A DNA stretch of 64,000 bases from Psychromonas sp. SP041 (GCF_000470315.2 NZ_CBRF02000011.1:1-64000); one strand, 5' to 3'; counted from the first letter of the stretch, positions 43,998 to 53,468 are shown. Translations and numbers: made by a program. Notes: a model not told the origin generated them from the sequence alone.

Positions 43998-46124
43998 TTA
44001 ATAACGAACTTGTACAGAAGCGATAAAATTACGCTCCTCGCCAATCACTACATTTTGTGAGCCATTTAATCCGTAATCACCATTAGTTGTAGATCCACCA
44101 GCGTAGTAGTCAGTATCGAGTAGGTTTTCAACATTGAAACGAAAAACCATTTCTAAGTTTTGGTCATATTGAAAAGAATGAGCAATACCTGCATCAAAAC
44201 GTGTGTAAGCACCTTTTTTGAAGGTATTGTCCTTATCACCGTAACGCGAACCCACATAAATAATGCCTAAATTCACATCAGTATCTTCTGTTACTTGATA
44301 GCGAGACCACAACGTAGCAGAAAACTCAGGTACATCGGCAGGGCGATTCCCTTGGTAATCTTCATCGACTGTGTATTTAGCATCAAGATAAGTACCGCTA
44401 CCGCTTAATGATAAATCATCAGTTAGGTTACCTTGGAAAGCGATTTCAGCACCTCGATGCACTCGTTCACCTATTTGTGCAACTTCATAAGTACCATCGG
44501 AGTTATAAGAGTCAATGGTTGAATTTTCTTGCGTAATTTGGAATAAAGCACCCGACAAAAATAATTGGTCATCCATTAGTTCCCACTTACTACCAAGCTC
44601 GTAAAGCGTACCTGTGACAGGGTCAAGTTCTGCACCAAAGTTCGTCGCTGAACTATCTGACACATCTGATTGTGGTTCAAAACTTTCAGAGTAAGTTAAG
44701 TAAATAGAACCATTACTGACAGGATGATAAATAACAGCAAACTTAGGCACAATAGCATCTAACTTTTCATCTGCTTCACCGTCATCACCAGGCGTCACTT
44801 TGATGTCATAACGCAGACCGGCCAGTACTTGCCATTGTTCGTTAAAGGTCATCATATCTTGTACATATAAACCATAAGAATTATATTTACTGCTACTCGT
44901 TGACGGTGTATCAGGATAAGTCGCTGCAGCAGTTGCTTCCCCTACTGTCGTGTCTTCTACTGAGAGTGTGTATTTGCTTTGCTCATAGCTATAACCGACC
45001 CAATTTGTCCCAATTAACAATGTATGATCGATACTGCCTGTTTTAAATTCGCCAACTAAATCAACACTCGCTGTTTGAAAGATCCAATTATCAGTACGAT
45101 CGCTGGCATAACTTGCATGTGAGTATGTTCCAGTATCAGCATTATAAGTCGTTTCATCGGGGTAACTTTCTACATCGTTACGTTTGTAATCTTGGTTGTT
45201 AAAACTCGCTTTTACAGTCCAAGTTTCATTAAGTTGTGCGGCAATACCCACTCCAACATTCTCAACTTCAATTGATGTATTCGACCACTGTGCGTCCCAA
45301 ATATAATCGTCACCAAGTACCGTTTCACCATCAACAATATAAGAGCCTGAGTCAGCACCAGAATCATCGGTTGTACGGTCATAGTGAGCAGAAACAGTGA
45401 CATCGTCATTGATATCGTATTCAACGAATAATCCGCCTACAAAACGATCCGTTGATGGACTTGATCCATCACTGTAATTACGCCAAGAGTCATAGTTCTG
45501 TTGAGATAAAACCAAGCGTGCACGTAATGATTCTTCTTCATTTAATGAACCACTTACGTCTATACTGGTTCGCGTTTCATTGTCAGACCCAAGGTCTTGA
45601 CTAAAAACAATATGCGTTTCTTTAGTTGGTTTTTTAGACACCATATTAATTAAACCGCCGGGCGCTGATTGCCCATATAATAAACCAGCAGGTCCTTTCA
45701 ATACTTCAATAGAGTCTAATAATTCAATAGGTTGTCGGTAATATGAGAAATGCTGCTTGCCATCACGTAAGTAACCCGAACTGGTACTGAGATCAAAACC
45801 ACGTATAGAAAAACGTTCGAAGTTATTGTTTAAGCTACCGGTAGACACACTCGAATCATTTTTTAATACGTCACCTAATGTCGTTGCTCGTTGATCTTCA
45901 ATTAATTGCTGATCAAGTACTGTTACTTGTCCTGGCGTTTCAAGTTGTGTCATTTCCATACGCATAGAACCAGTGTTCGCATCTGCTTTATAATTAGCGC
46001 GCTCACCAGTCACCACCATTAACTTTTCAGGATCAATCGCCTCATTATCAGTGGTGTCTGCATAAATATTTGATGATACAAAGGTTGCCCCAATTAATAT
46101 CGCTAATTGACTTCTCTTAAACAT
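43998..46124 (-). CDS. TonB-dependent siderophore receptor 2 (FhuE/FoxA-like)
   Basis: A 708-residue outer-membrane receptor. Signal peptide (MFKRSQLAILIGATFVSSNIYA) is followed by a TonB box region EKLMVVTGERANY. The plug has RMEMTQLETPGQVTVLDQQLI, FSIRGFDLSTSSGYLRDGK and SIEVLKGPAGLLYGQSAPGG, patterns of hydroxamate-type receptors such as FoxA/FhuE; the real ligand is unknown. I chose ATG at 46124; the frame opens 42 codons earlier, across operator C. It is a tandem paralogue of receptor 3, with nearly identical C-terminal strands (NLEMVFRFNVENLLDTDYYA). Confidence 0.94.
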   Translation of the reverse strand: MFKRSQLAILIGATFVSSNIYADTTDNEAIDPEKLMVVTGERANYKADANTGSMRMEMTQLETPGQVTVLDQQLIEDQRATTLGDVLKNDSSVSTGSLNNNFERFSIRGFDLSTSSGYLRDGKQHFSYYRQPIELLDSIEVLKGPAGLLYGQSAPGGLINMVSKKPTKETHIVFSQDLGSDNETRTSIDVSGSLNEEESLRARLVLSQQNYDSWRNYSDGSSPSTDRFVGGLFVEYDINDDVTVSAHYDRTTDDSGADSGSYIVDGETVLGDDYIWDAQWSNTSIEVENVGVGIAAQLNETWTVKASFNNQDYKRNDVESYPDETTYNADTGTYSHASYASDRTDNWIFQTASVDLVGEFKTGSIDHTLLIGTNWVGYSYEQSKYTLSVEDTTVGEATAAATYPDTPSTSSSKYNSYGLYVQDMMTFNEQWQVLAGLRYDIKVTPGDDGEADEKLDAIVPKFAVIYHPVSNGSIYLTYSESFEPQSDVSDSSATNFGAELDPVTGTLYELGSKWELMDDQLFLSGALFQITQENSTIDSYNSDGTYEVAQIGERVHRGAEIAFQGNLTDDLSLSGSGTYLDAKYTVDEDYQGNRPADVPEFSATLWSRYQVTEDTDVNLGIIYVGSRYGDKDNTFKKGAYTRFDAGIAHSFQYDQNLEMVFRFNVENLLDTDYYAGGSTTNGDYGLNGSQNVVIGEERNFIASVQVRY

Positions 46125-46230
46125 ATTCCATTGCTCCAACGCATTTATTTTTATTGTTATTTTTATTGTGACTATCGTGTTATCTGTCCCGCTATAACAC
46201 TCATGGTCTAAGAAAGGCGCACAACTTATA

Positions 46231-46275
46231 TGAGAATAATTATCACTCAAAATTAAATTACAATCTTTACATTTG
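46231..46275 (-). promoter_or_regulatory. Composite operator C of receptor 2: 18-bp element, 12 bp, Fur-box-like palindrome
   Basis: The minus strand reads CAAATGTAAAGATTGTAA (46275-46258, one change from B and D), 12 bases, then TGATAATTATTCTCA (46245-46231), 14 of 15 to the 7-1-7 Fur consensus. About 107 bases separate it from the receptor 2 ATG. Confidence 0.75.
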
Positions 46276-46413
46276 AAGTATGAAAAACATTCAAGTTATG
46301 AAAATTAAGTAAGCTAAGGAGATTAGGAAAAGCAATAAACAAAACGTTAGAGTTTAAAAGGAGAACAAAAGAAGAATAAAATAGCAGTGTTAATAACAAT
46401 GGGTTTAGCAAAT

Positions 46414-46438
46414 AAAAACGGCTAGTTTCCTAGCCGTT
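46414..46438 (-). terminator. Terminator of receptor 3 (same hairpin as receptor 2)
   Basis: AACGGCTAG / CTAGCCGTT stem with loop TTTC and a T run on the minus strand, identical to the one at 43921-43945. It shows the receptor duplication included the gene end. Confidence 0.88.
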
Positions 46439-46476
46439 ACATTATTTATAAATAGCAGTTAATAAATCAAACGACT

Positions 46477-48600
46477 TTAATAACGAACTTGAACTGTTGC
46501 CATAAAGTTACGACCTTCACCAACAACAACGTTTTGTGCACCATTTGTTGCGTAGTCATCACCTGTTGAACCACCGCCAGCGTAGTAATCAGTATCAAGT
46601 AGGTTTTCTACGTTAAAGCGAAATACCATTTCTAGGTTTTGATCATATTGAAAGTGATGAGCAAGCCCTAAATCAAAACGAGTATAACCATCTTTCTTAA
46701 AGGTATTTGCCGCATCGCCATAACGAGACCCCACATAAGTAGCCCCTAAGTTAAGGTCAGTATTATGAGTTACTTGGTAACGAGACCAAAGACTAGCAGC
46801 GAACTTCGGCACGTCAGCAGGACGATTACCTTGGTAATTAGCATCTGTTGTGTATTCAGCATCAAGATAAGTACCTGTACCACTTAATGAAAAATCATCA
46901 GTAATGTTACCTTGGAATGCTAATTCAACACCACGATGAACACGTTCACCTGTTTGTGTGACTTCATAAGAATCTGCACTACCCACATTAATCGTTGAAT
47001 TTTCTTCAGTAATTTCAAAAACGGCACCAGAAGCAAATAATTGTTTATCAAACAATTCCCATTTAGTGCCTAACTCATAAAGTTTACCGTTCACAGGGTC
47101 AAGTGATGCGCCATCATTTGTAGCATTACTATCAGATACATCAGACTGAGGTTCAAAGCTTTCAGAGTAAGTTAAGTAAATAGAACCGTTACTTGTTGGG
47201 TGGTAGATTAAAGCAACTTTAGGCACTATTGCATCTAATCTTTCATCTGATTCGCCATCATCACCAGGCGTTACTTTTAAATCATAACGTAGACCAGCAA
47301 GTGCTTGCCATTGGTCATTAAAAGTCACCATATCTTGTACATAGAAACCATAACTGTTGTACGTACTATCACTTGTTACCACATTCGCAGATGTATTAAT
47401 CGTCGCTGATGAGTTTGGTTCACCCACTGTCGTTGTAGACCCAACTAATGAATACTGTTCGCGCTCATAACTATAACCCAACCAGTTACTGCCGATTAAG
47501 ACTTTATGACCGATATCGCCTGTTTTGAATTCACCGACTAAATCGGCACTTGCTGTTTGGAAGATCCAGTTATCACTACGATCACTACCGGCTTGTGTAT
47601 ACGTTGTGCCATCAAAAGTTGTTTCAACAGGATAACTTTCAACATCATGACGTTTAAAGTCTTGATGGTTATAGCTCACGTTTAATGACCAATTATCATT
47701 TAACTGAGCATCAATACCAACACCGACATTCTCAACTTCGTTATCGATATTTGACCACTGTGTATCCCAAATATATTTATCGCCTAAAACTGACTTACCA
47801 GCAACAACATAAGCACCAGAGTCAACGCCGCCGTCATCTGTTGTACGGTCATAATGTGCAGAAATAGTCACGGCATCATTGAGATCGTAATCAACAAATA
47901 GACCGCCTACAAAACGATCCGTTGAAGGTGATGAGCCATCACTATAATTGCGCCATGAGTCGTAATTTTGTTGTGATAACACTAAACGACTACGTAATGT
48001 TTTTTCATTATTTAAAGCACCACTAATATCCAATGTACTACGAGTCGAATTATTTGAACCTAAGTCTTGGCTAAAGACAACATGCGTCTCTGCCGTTGGT
48101 TTTTTAGTCACCATGTTAATAAGACCACCCGGTGCTGATTGACCGTATAGCAAACCAGCAGGGCCTTTCAATATTTCAACAGATTGTAATAATTCAACAG
48201 GTTGGCGATAATGAGACCAATGTTGTTTGCCGTCTCGCAAGTAGCCAGAGCTACTGCTTAGTTCAAAACCGCGTAAAGCGAAACGTTCACGATTACGACT
48301 ATCGCCTAATGCTGAAACACTTGAATCATTTTTTAATACATCACTCAACTTGGTTGCACGTTGCTCATCAATTAATTGCTCATCAATCACCGTGACTTGC
48401 CCCGGTGTTTCAAGTTGAGTCATCTCCATGCGCATAGAACCAGTATTACTGTCTGCTTTATAATTAGCGCGTTCACCAGTCACTACCATTAACTTTTCAG
48501 GATCGGCTTCGATACCTGAATTTTCAGCAGCATTGACATAAATTATAGATGAGGCAAGCGTCGCACCTATTAACATAGACAACTGACTTCTTTTAAACAT
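46477..48600 (-). CDS. TonB-dependent siderophore receptor 3 (paralogue of receptor 2)
   Basis: A 707-residue outer-membrane receptor. Signal peptide MFKRSQLSMLIGATLASSII differs little from that of receptor 2. The plug has ETPGQVTVIDEQLIDEQRAT, FALRGFELSSSSGYLRDGK and SVEILKGPAGLLYGQSAPGG. Much of the barrel is the same, but surface-loop-like stretches differ (for example QYSLVGSTTTVGEPNSSATI against KYTLSVEDTTVGEATAAATY), as expected if ligand choice diverged after duplication. I chose ATG at 48600, preceded by SD GGGAG. It is closest to the orphan regulator at 48824. Confidence 0.94.
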   Translation of the reverse strand: MFKRSQLSMLIGATLASSIIYVNAAENSGIEADPEKLMVVTGERANYKADSNTGSMRMEMTQLETPGQVTVIDEQLIDEQRATKLSDVLKNDSSVSALGDSRNRERFALRGFELSSSSGYLRDGKQHWSHYRQPVELLQSVEILKGPAGLLYGQSAPGGLINMVTKKPTAETHVVFSQDLGSNNSTRSTLDISGALNNEKTLRSRLVLSQQNYDSWRNYSDGSSPSTDRFVGGLFVDYDLNDAVTISAHYDRTTDDGGVDSGAYVVAGKSVLGDKYIWDTQWSNIDNEVENVGVGIDAQLNDNWSLNVSYNHQDFKRHDVESYPVETTFDGTTYTQAGSDRSDNWIFQTASADLVGEFKTGDIGHKVLIGSNWLGYSYEREQYSLVGSTTTVGEPNSSATINTSANVVTSDSTYNSYGFYVQDMVTFNDQWQALAGLRYDLKVTPGDDGESDERLDAIVPKVALIYHPTSNGSIYLTYSESFEPQSDVSDSNATNDGASLDPVNGKLYELGTKWELFDKQLFASGAVFEITEENSTINVGSADSYEVTQTGERVHRGVELAFQGNITDDFSLSGTGTYLDAEYTTDANYQGNRPADVPKFAASLWSRYQVTHNTDLNLGATYVGSRYGDAANTFKKDGYTRFDLGLAHHFQYDQNLEMVFRFNVENLLDTDYYAGGGSTGDDYATNGAQNVVVGEGRNFMATVQVRY

Positions 48601-48694
48601 TTCCCATTTCTCCCTTTGCATTAATGATTATTTATAGCAATTCCATTTGAGTGATGAATCGCATTAGCTGATAGATACAAAGTTCAAAATTACA

Positions 48695-48739
48695 TGGTAA
48701 TAGTTATCAATAACAATAAAATTACATTCTTTACATTTG
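48695..48739 (-). promoter_or_regulatory. Composite operator D of receptor 3: 18-bp element, 12 bp, Fur-box-like palindrome
   Basis: The minus strand has CAAATGTAAAGAATGTAA (48739-48722), 12 bases, then TGATAACTATTACCA (48709-48695), 13 of 15 to the 7-1-7 Fur consensus. It lies about 95 bases upstream of the receptor 3 ATG and 85 bases downstream of the orphan regulator's stop. Confidence 0.75.
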
Positions 48740-48823
48740 TTAAGGAAAAATAATGAGAAGTGCAAATATTTAAAACTAAACAAACGTATTCAAAAGTAAC
48801 ATTGAGATAAACTGAGGATTAAA

Positions 48824-49678
48824 TCAGATGAAAAATGAAGGTAGGAAATTTGAAGAGGTTAAAAAGCACATAAGCATACAAGACAATTGTGCAACCTTCT
48901 CGCTGAAAGCGTAACCTTTACCATGTACTGTTTTTATATGTAATTTGGATAAACCCGCATTACACATTTTACGACGAATATTACTGATATGAACATCCAA
49001 GTTTCTATCAAAAGCGGATAACTCTCTTTTCAGCACTTCTTTTTGTAGCGTTGCTTTAGAGATAATATCACCGTCATTTTTGCTTAAATATTGCACTAAC
49101 TGCACTTCCGTATCTGTTAATGGCAGACGCGATATTTTAAATGAAAAACGTTCAGTGCAATTATCAAATGTAGCACGTTGTTTTTCTAATGCTACACGAC
49201 GTAAGAGCACTTCGATATGTACTAATAAAGCTTGCTCTGAATAAGGCTTGTTAAGGTATTGATCTGCACCTGCCTTTAACTTATCTAATAGATTTTCTTG
49301 ATCTCCAGTTTCGCTCAATAATAAGATAGGTGTAGCGAAACGTTTACATATTGTTGAAATTAATTTGTGTGTTTCTTTAGCGACCACATAAGCATCAGAT
49401 TGATGACTATCAGAAGATTTCTTGCTTGAAAGATTAGTTGACAGATCGTGAGCATTTTCAACGTTAGAAGATAACGTATTAGTAGTGAAAGTATCCATCA
49501 GTGAGTCATTAGAAAACTCATTATCTAATATGACAACATCAGCACCTTGCTGCTGTAAGTGAGTTAAAGTGCTTTTAGCATCACTAAGACAAGTGACCTG
49601 ATGAGCAGCTTTAGTGAGCACTTGTGTTAATAACCTTCTGCTTTGCAGATTATCACTAACCACCACGATATAAGACAT
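48824..49678 (-). CDS. Orphan OmpR-type regulator with a divergent receiver domain
   Basis: A 284-residue protein. The receiver-like part keeps VVILDNEFSND (likely phosphoacceptor Asp) and YLNKPYSEQAL (Lys), but the usual acidic pair near residue 8 is reduced (VVVSDNLQ). A Ser/Thr/Asn-rich insertion of about 45 residues lies between the Asp and the Ser of ILLLSE. The winged helix (about 165-265) is intact: ISRLPLTDTEVQLVQYLSKN, LDVHISNIRRKM, HIKTVHGKGYAF. A hydrophobic tail with three cysteines or so ends the protein. No kinase is adjacent. SD GGGAGG is strong. It heads the siderophore island and may control the 18-bp elements (inference). Confidence 0.85.
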   Translation of the reverse strand: MSYIVVVSDNLQSRRLLTQVLTKAAHQVTCLSDAKSTLTHLQQQGADVVILDNEFSNDSLMDTFTTNTLSSNVENAHDLSTNLSSKKSSDSHQSDAYVVAKETHKLISTICKRFATPILLLSETGDQENLLDKLKAGADQYLNKPYSEQALLVHIEVLLRRVALEKQRATFDNCTERFSFKISRLPLTDTEVQLVQYLSKNDGDIISKATLQKEVLKRELSAFDRNLDVHISNIRRKMCNAGLSKLHIKTVHGKGYAFSEKVAQLSCMLMCFLTSSNFLPSFFI

Positions 49679-50220
49679 AACAACCTCCCTGGACGATAAT
49701 GATTCGTATTCTACTTTTAAGGGTTAACTTTATCAATATCTCTTTGGTAACAATCAGATAAATCTTTTACTTATTTCTGCGTTTACTGGTTGTTAATCTG
49801 ACTTATTTTTTGTCGTGTTTTAAAAGTGATAACATTACGATTCAGCTTGCCAGTAAAAATTCACGTAGAAAAATAAATAAAAGACAAAGCGAAATGTAAA
49901 TACTTGGTTATTTTTATAAAAAATAAATGCACTAGATAACTGTTTTAATTCGTAAAATTAATCAGCTATTGAAAGGAATTTAATTTATGAAACTTAATGA
50001 AAATATTAATTAAAAATTTAATTGAAGAGAATTAGCTAAAAACTTATTTGAAGAGAGTTAGTTAAAGGAAGTTAAAGGAGTTAGTTAAAAGAATTAGTTA
50101 AAAGGGATAAGTGGAAAATATGTCAATATGGCTTCATGACTTTACGCTTCATGAAACCATATTTATGGCTAATTATTTATAACTAATTAGTAAGTATTCA
50201 TAACTAATCATTAAAAACGA
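49679..50220. other. Intergenic region upstream of the orphan regulator, with degenerate repeats
   Basis: No gene is seen in 541 bases. GATAATGATTCGTATTC at 49694-49710 is a weak Fur-box candidate before the regulator. Bases 50020-50108 are degenerate copies of GAATTAGTTAAAAG. An imperfect hairpin (ATATGGCTTCATGA with TCATGAAACCATAT, 50126-50162) could end leuA transcription, but it has no T run. Confidence 0.4.
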
Positions 50221-51957
50221 TTAAGCAGATAATGAAATAGACGATGCCACATTAACGTCACTACGACCTAAAGCATTCAATACCGCTTGCATAGAAGCCG
50301 TTAAGATATCGTGGCAAGTAGACGCTGCACAGTAACGATTTCCTTGAATACTAATTTGCACATAAGCCATTGCTTCAGCTTGTTCATTTTCAGCACCTAA
50401 CTTGCTTGGTAACGCATGCTCTGTGTAATCAATTAACACAATGTCATGGCCAATGGCGGCGCTTAAGCCTTTCACGAATGCATCTAACACACCTTTACCT
50501 TTACCCTTTAATTCAAGTGTTTGGTTCTGTGTTGTCAACTGTGCTTGTAACGTATCAACGCTACCTTCGCGGTTAAGCTGGTAACTCTCAATATTAACTG
50601 CATGTACTGGATTTAAGTAGGTGTTTGAGAATATTTCATGTATTACTTGAGGCCCTACTTCTGCTTCACTTTTCTCAGCGAACGCTTGAATATGCGGGCT
50701 GAAATCAACCTGCATCCAACGCGGCATTTGAATGCCATAATCCTGTTCAAGTACATAAGCGACACCGCCTTTACCTGATTGACTATTAATGCGGATCACT
50801 TGCTGATAACTACGACCTAAATCACGAGGGTCAATCGGTAAGTAAGCCACTTGCCAATGCGCATCAGGGTCTTCTTTACGTTGCTCAGCATCAATACTCA
50901 TACACTTGTTAATCGCATCTTGATGGCTACCAGAGAAAGCAGCAAAGACTAATTCACCAGCATAAGCATGACGTGGATGAACGGCTAGTTGAGTACAACG
51001 TTCAACGGTAGAAATAATACGGTCCATATCAGATAAGTTTAATTCTGGGTCAATACCTTGGCTGTAAATGTTCATCGCCATGGTCACGATATCCATATTA
51101 CCCGTACGTTCACCGTTACCTAATAATGTACCTTCAATACGGTCAGCACCTGCTAACACACCTAGCTCAGCAGCAGCAACACCACAACCACGGTCATTAT
51201 GAGTATGTAAACTAATTCTAACGGCTTCACGATGACTGATATTGTCATTAATCCACTCAATTTGATCGGCATAAACATTCGGAGTAGACACTTCGACTGT
51301 TGCAGGTAGATTGATGATCACTTTATTATCAGGCGTTGGTTGCCATACGTTAATCACGGCATCACACACTTCTAGTGCGTAATCCATTTCTGTTCCCGTA
51401 AAACTCTCAGGGGAATACTGGAAAGACCAATGTGTATCAGGCTGTTGAGAAGCCATCTCTTTTACCCATTGCGCACCTTGAATGGCAATGGCTTTAATTT
51501 CTTCACATGATTTTTTGAAAACTTGTTCACGTTGTACTGTAGACGTTGAATTATATAAATGAACAATCGCTTTCTTAGCGCCTTTTAATGACTCAAAGCT
51601 ACGTGCAATCAACGGCTCTCTTGCTTGTGTTAACACTTGTATTGTTACATCGTCAGGGATTAGATCTTCTTCAATCAATTGACGAACAAAATCAAAGTCA
51701 GGTGCAGAGGCTGCAGGGAAACCTACTTCAATTTCTTTAAAACCAACATCAACTAATAGCTTAAACATTTCTAGTTTTTGGCTTGGGCTCATTGGCTCAA
51801 TAAGTGCTTGGTTACCATCTCTTAAATCAACACTACACCAATCGGGTGCAACACTAATAACATGGTTAGGCCAACGTCTATCGGTTTTTTGAATAGGCGC
51901 AAAAGCACGGTATTTTTTATGATTAAAACTAGATGGTTGATTGCTATTCACTGGCAT
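50221..51957 (-). CDS. leuA: 2-isopropylmalate synthase LeuA (long, LeuA2 type)
   Basis: LeuA condenses acetyl-CoA with 2-ketoisovalerate, the first step of leucine synthesis. The 578-residue protein is the longer type: SVDLRDGNQALIEPM carries the metal-binding Asp, RISLHTHNDRGCGVAAAELG the HxH metal motif and GTLLGNGERTGNMDIV the catalytic region. The C-terminal 130 residues are the regulatory leucine-binding domain. I chose ATG at 51957 (MPVNSNQPSSF); the frame extends 14 codons upstream. It stands alone, without leuBCD, and is divergent from an Lrp-type gene that may control it. An AT-rich gap of 279 bases separates them. Confidence 0.95.
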   Translation of the reverse strand: MPVNSNQPSSFNHKKYRAFAPIQKTDRRWPNHVISVAPDWCSVDLRDGNQALIEPMSPSQKLEMFKLLVDVGFKEIEVGFPAASAPDFDFVRQLIEEDLIPDDVTIQVLTQAREPLIARSFESLKGAKKAIVHLYNSTSTVQREQVFKKSCEEIKAIAIQGAQWVKEMASQQPDTHWSFQYSPESFTGTEMDYALEVCDAVINVWQPTPDNKVIINLPATVEVSTPNVYADQIEWINDNISHREAVRISLHTHNDRGCGVAAAELGVLAGADRIEGTLLGNGERTGNMDIVTMAMNIYSQGIDPELNLSDMDRIISTVERCTQLAVHPRHAYAGELVFAAFSGSHQDAINKCMSIDAEQRKEDPDAHWQVAYLPIDPRDLGRSYQQVIRINSQSGKGGVAYVLEQDYGIQMPRWMQVDFSPHIQAFAEKSEAEVGPQVIHEIFSNTYLNPVHAVNIESYQLNREGSVDTLQAQLTTQNQTLELKGKGKGVLDAFVKGLSAAIGHDIVLIDYTEHALPSKLGAENEQAEAMAYVQISIQGNRYCAASTCHDILTASMQAVLNALGRSDVNVASSISLSA

Positions 51958-52236
51958 AAGAGATTCCCTAAAACTATTTTTTGATATGATTGTTATCATT
52001 ATAACGATAAAGCAACAGTAAAGCGTAGTTTATACGAATTAGCGAGTTGGCTCAGCATGATAAGGTTATTGCCACCCATTTCCGGTAAGAAACTTCGCTC
52101 GCTATTCATGCTGTAAACTATAGCGAATTATAATGAGAGAATGGTTGCAAAGTTACCCTTATAATTGCAAAATATTGCAACAAATAACTACAAAAACAAA
52201 AAAACGTAGTGATTAAATACATATTGAGAAATAACT

Positions 52237-52713
52237 ATGCAATCAATCGTAAAATTAGACCGTATAGATAAGCAAATATTGCAACTGATGCAAGCCAATG
52301 CTCGCATTAGTAATTTAGAATTAGCCGACAGTGTTGGTTTATCACCAACCCCCTGCTCTCGTCGTGTTAAACGCTTAGAAGAATCAGGCATTATCGATAA
52401 ACATGTCACCCTATTAAAACCTTCTGCTTTAGGTTTAAACCTAACAGCCATGATAGGTATTAGTATGGACAGGCATACGCCAGAGCGTTTTGAAAACTTC
52501 CAAACATCAGTTAGCCTATTACCAGAAGTATTAGAGTGCTTAATTGTGACAGGCCAATCGGCTGACTTTTTATTAAAAGTGATCGTACGGGATATGCAAC
52601 ATTATGAACAATTCCTATTAGGTCATATCACCAAACTAGAAGGCGTAACAGGCGTACACTCTAGTTTTGTTTTACGTGAGGTCATTAAGAAAACAGCATT
52701 ACCGCTCGATTAA
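52237..52713 (+). CDS. Lrp/AsnC-family transcriptional regulator
   Basis: A 158-residue feast/famine regulator. The N-terminal helix-turn-helix is clear (LDRIDKQILQLMQANARISNLELADSVGLSPTPCSRRVKRLEESGII). The C-terminal RAM domain (about 70-150) would form octamers and bind an amino acid. It is divergent from leuA, consistent with control of leucine synthesis or a response to leucine, as known for Lrp. It is not Lrp itself by context; the exact ligand is unknown. A short gap without terminator leads to the esterase gene. Confidence 0.93.
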   Translation: MQSIVKLDRIDKQILQLMQANARISNLELADSVGLSPTPCSRRVKRLEESGIIDKHVTLLKPSALGLNLTAMIGISMDRHTPERFENFQTSVSLLPEVLECLIVTGQSADFLLKVIVRDMQHYEQFLLGHITKLEGVTGVHSSFVLREVIKKTALPLD

Positions 52714-52799
52714 TAAAATAAGAGTAAGATCATTTAATTATTAGACTCATTCACTTAAAAAGTAACTTATTTACAGAGCAATTTATAAAGGATATGAAC

Positions 52800-53468
52800 A
52801 TGTCAGTAGCATTAGAAAAAATCATTATTAACCCATCTTCAGACGCAACAAGCTGTGTTATTTGGCTACATGGTTTAGGCGATTCAGGTGCGGGATTTTC
52901 ACCTGTAGTACCCGCATTAAATCTACCAAAAGATCATCAGATCCGTTTTATCTTTCCGCATGCACCAGAGCAAGCAGTCACTATCAACCAAGGTGCAGTG
53001 ATGCGATCTTGGTATGATATTAAAAGCATGGACCTACATAATCGCGCGGATCTTAGTGGTGTCATGGCATCAGAAAAAAGATTGCATGCTTTAATACAAG
53101 AGCAAATTGACAGTGGCATTCCAGCGGACAAAATTGTGTTAGCCGGTTTTAGCCAAGGTGGCGTAATTAGTTTATTTTCAGGATTAAGATATCCACAAAA
53201 ATTAGCCGGTATTCTAGCGATGTCTTGTTACCTACCAAACCCAGATGCACTGCCTACAGATCTATCACCAGCAAATCAAAAAACGCCGATTTTGCAACAT
53301 CACGGTGAGCAAGATGAAGTCGTGCCTATTAGTGCAGGTAGCATGGCGAATTCGTTATTAATGGGTGCAGGTTATCAACCACAATGGCAATCTTATGCGA
53401 TGCCACATTCTGTAGTCGCAGAGCAGTTAGCAGATATTTCAACTTGGCTACAAAAAGTATTGAAGTAA
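52800..53468 (+). CDS. Carboxylesterase / acyl-protein thioesterase-type hydrolase
   Basis: A 222-residue alpha/beta hydrolase of the phospholipase/carboxylesterase (EstB, APT-like) family. It starts IIINPSSDATSCVIWLHGLGDSGAGF, with the oxyanion-hole HGLGD. The nucleophile elbow is LAGFSQGGVISL, Asp lies in GEQDEVVP and His in YAMPHSV. No signal peptide, so cytoplasmic. I chose ATG at 52800 with SD AAGGA 7 bases before; an ATG two codons earlier is too close to that site. Copy 3 of the MITE-like repeat begins at the last base of the stop codon. Confidence 0.92.
   Translation: MSVALEKIIINPSSDATSCVIWLHGLGDSGAGFSPVVPALNLPKDHQIRFIFPHAPEQAVTINQGAVMRSWYDIKSMDLHNRADLSGVMASEKRLHALIQEQIDSGIPADKIVLAGFSQGGVISLFSGLRYPQKLAGILAMSCYLPNPDALPTDLSPANQKTPILQHHGEQDEVVPISAGSMANSLLMGAGYQPQWQSYAMPHSVVAEQLADISTWLQKVLK

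Noticed and set aside
51985-52010. Fur box in front of leuA (TTATCATTATAACGATAA region)
   Set aside because: Looks similar by AT-rich palindromic words, but no 7-1-7 register gives a good match, and leuA has no iron context here.
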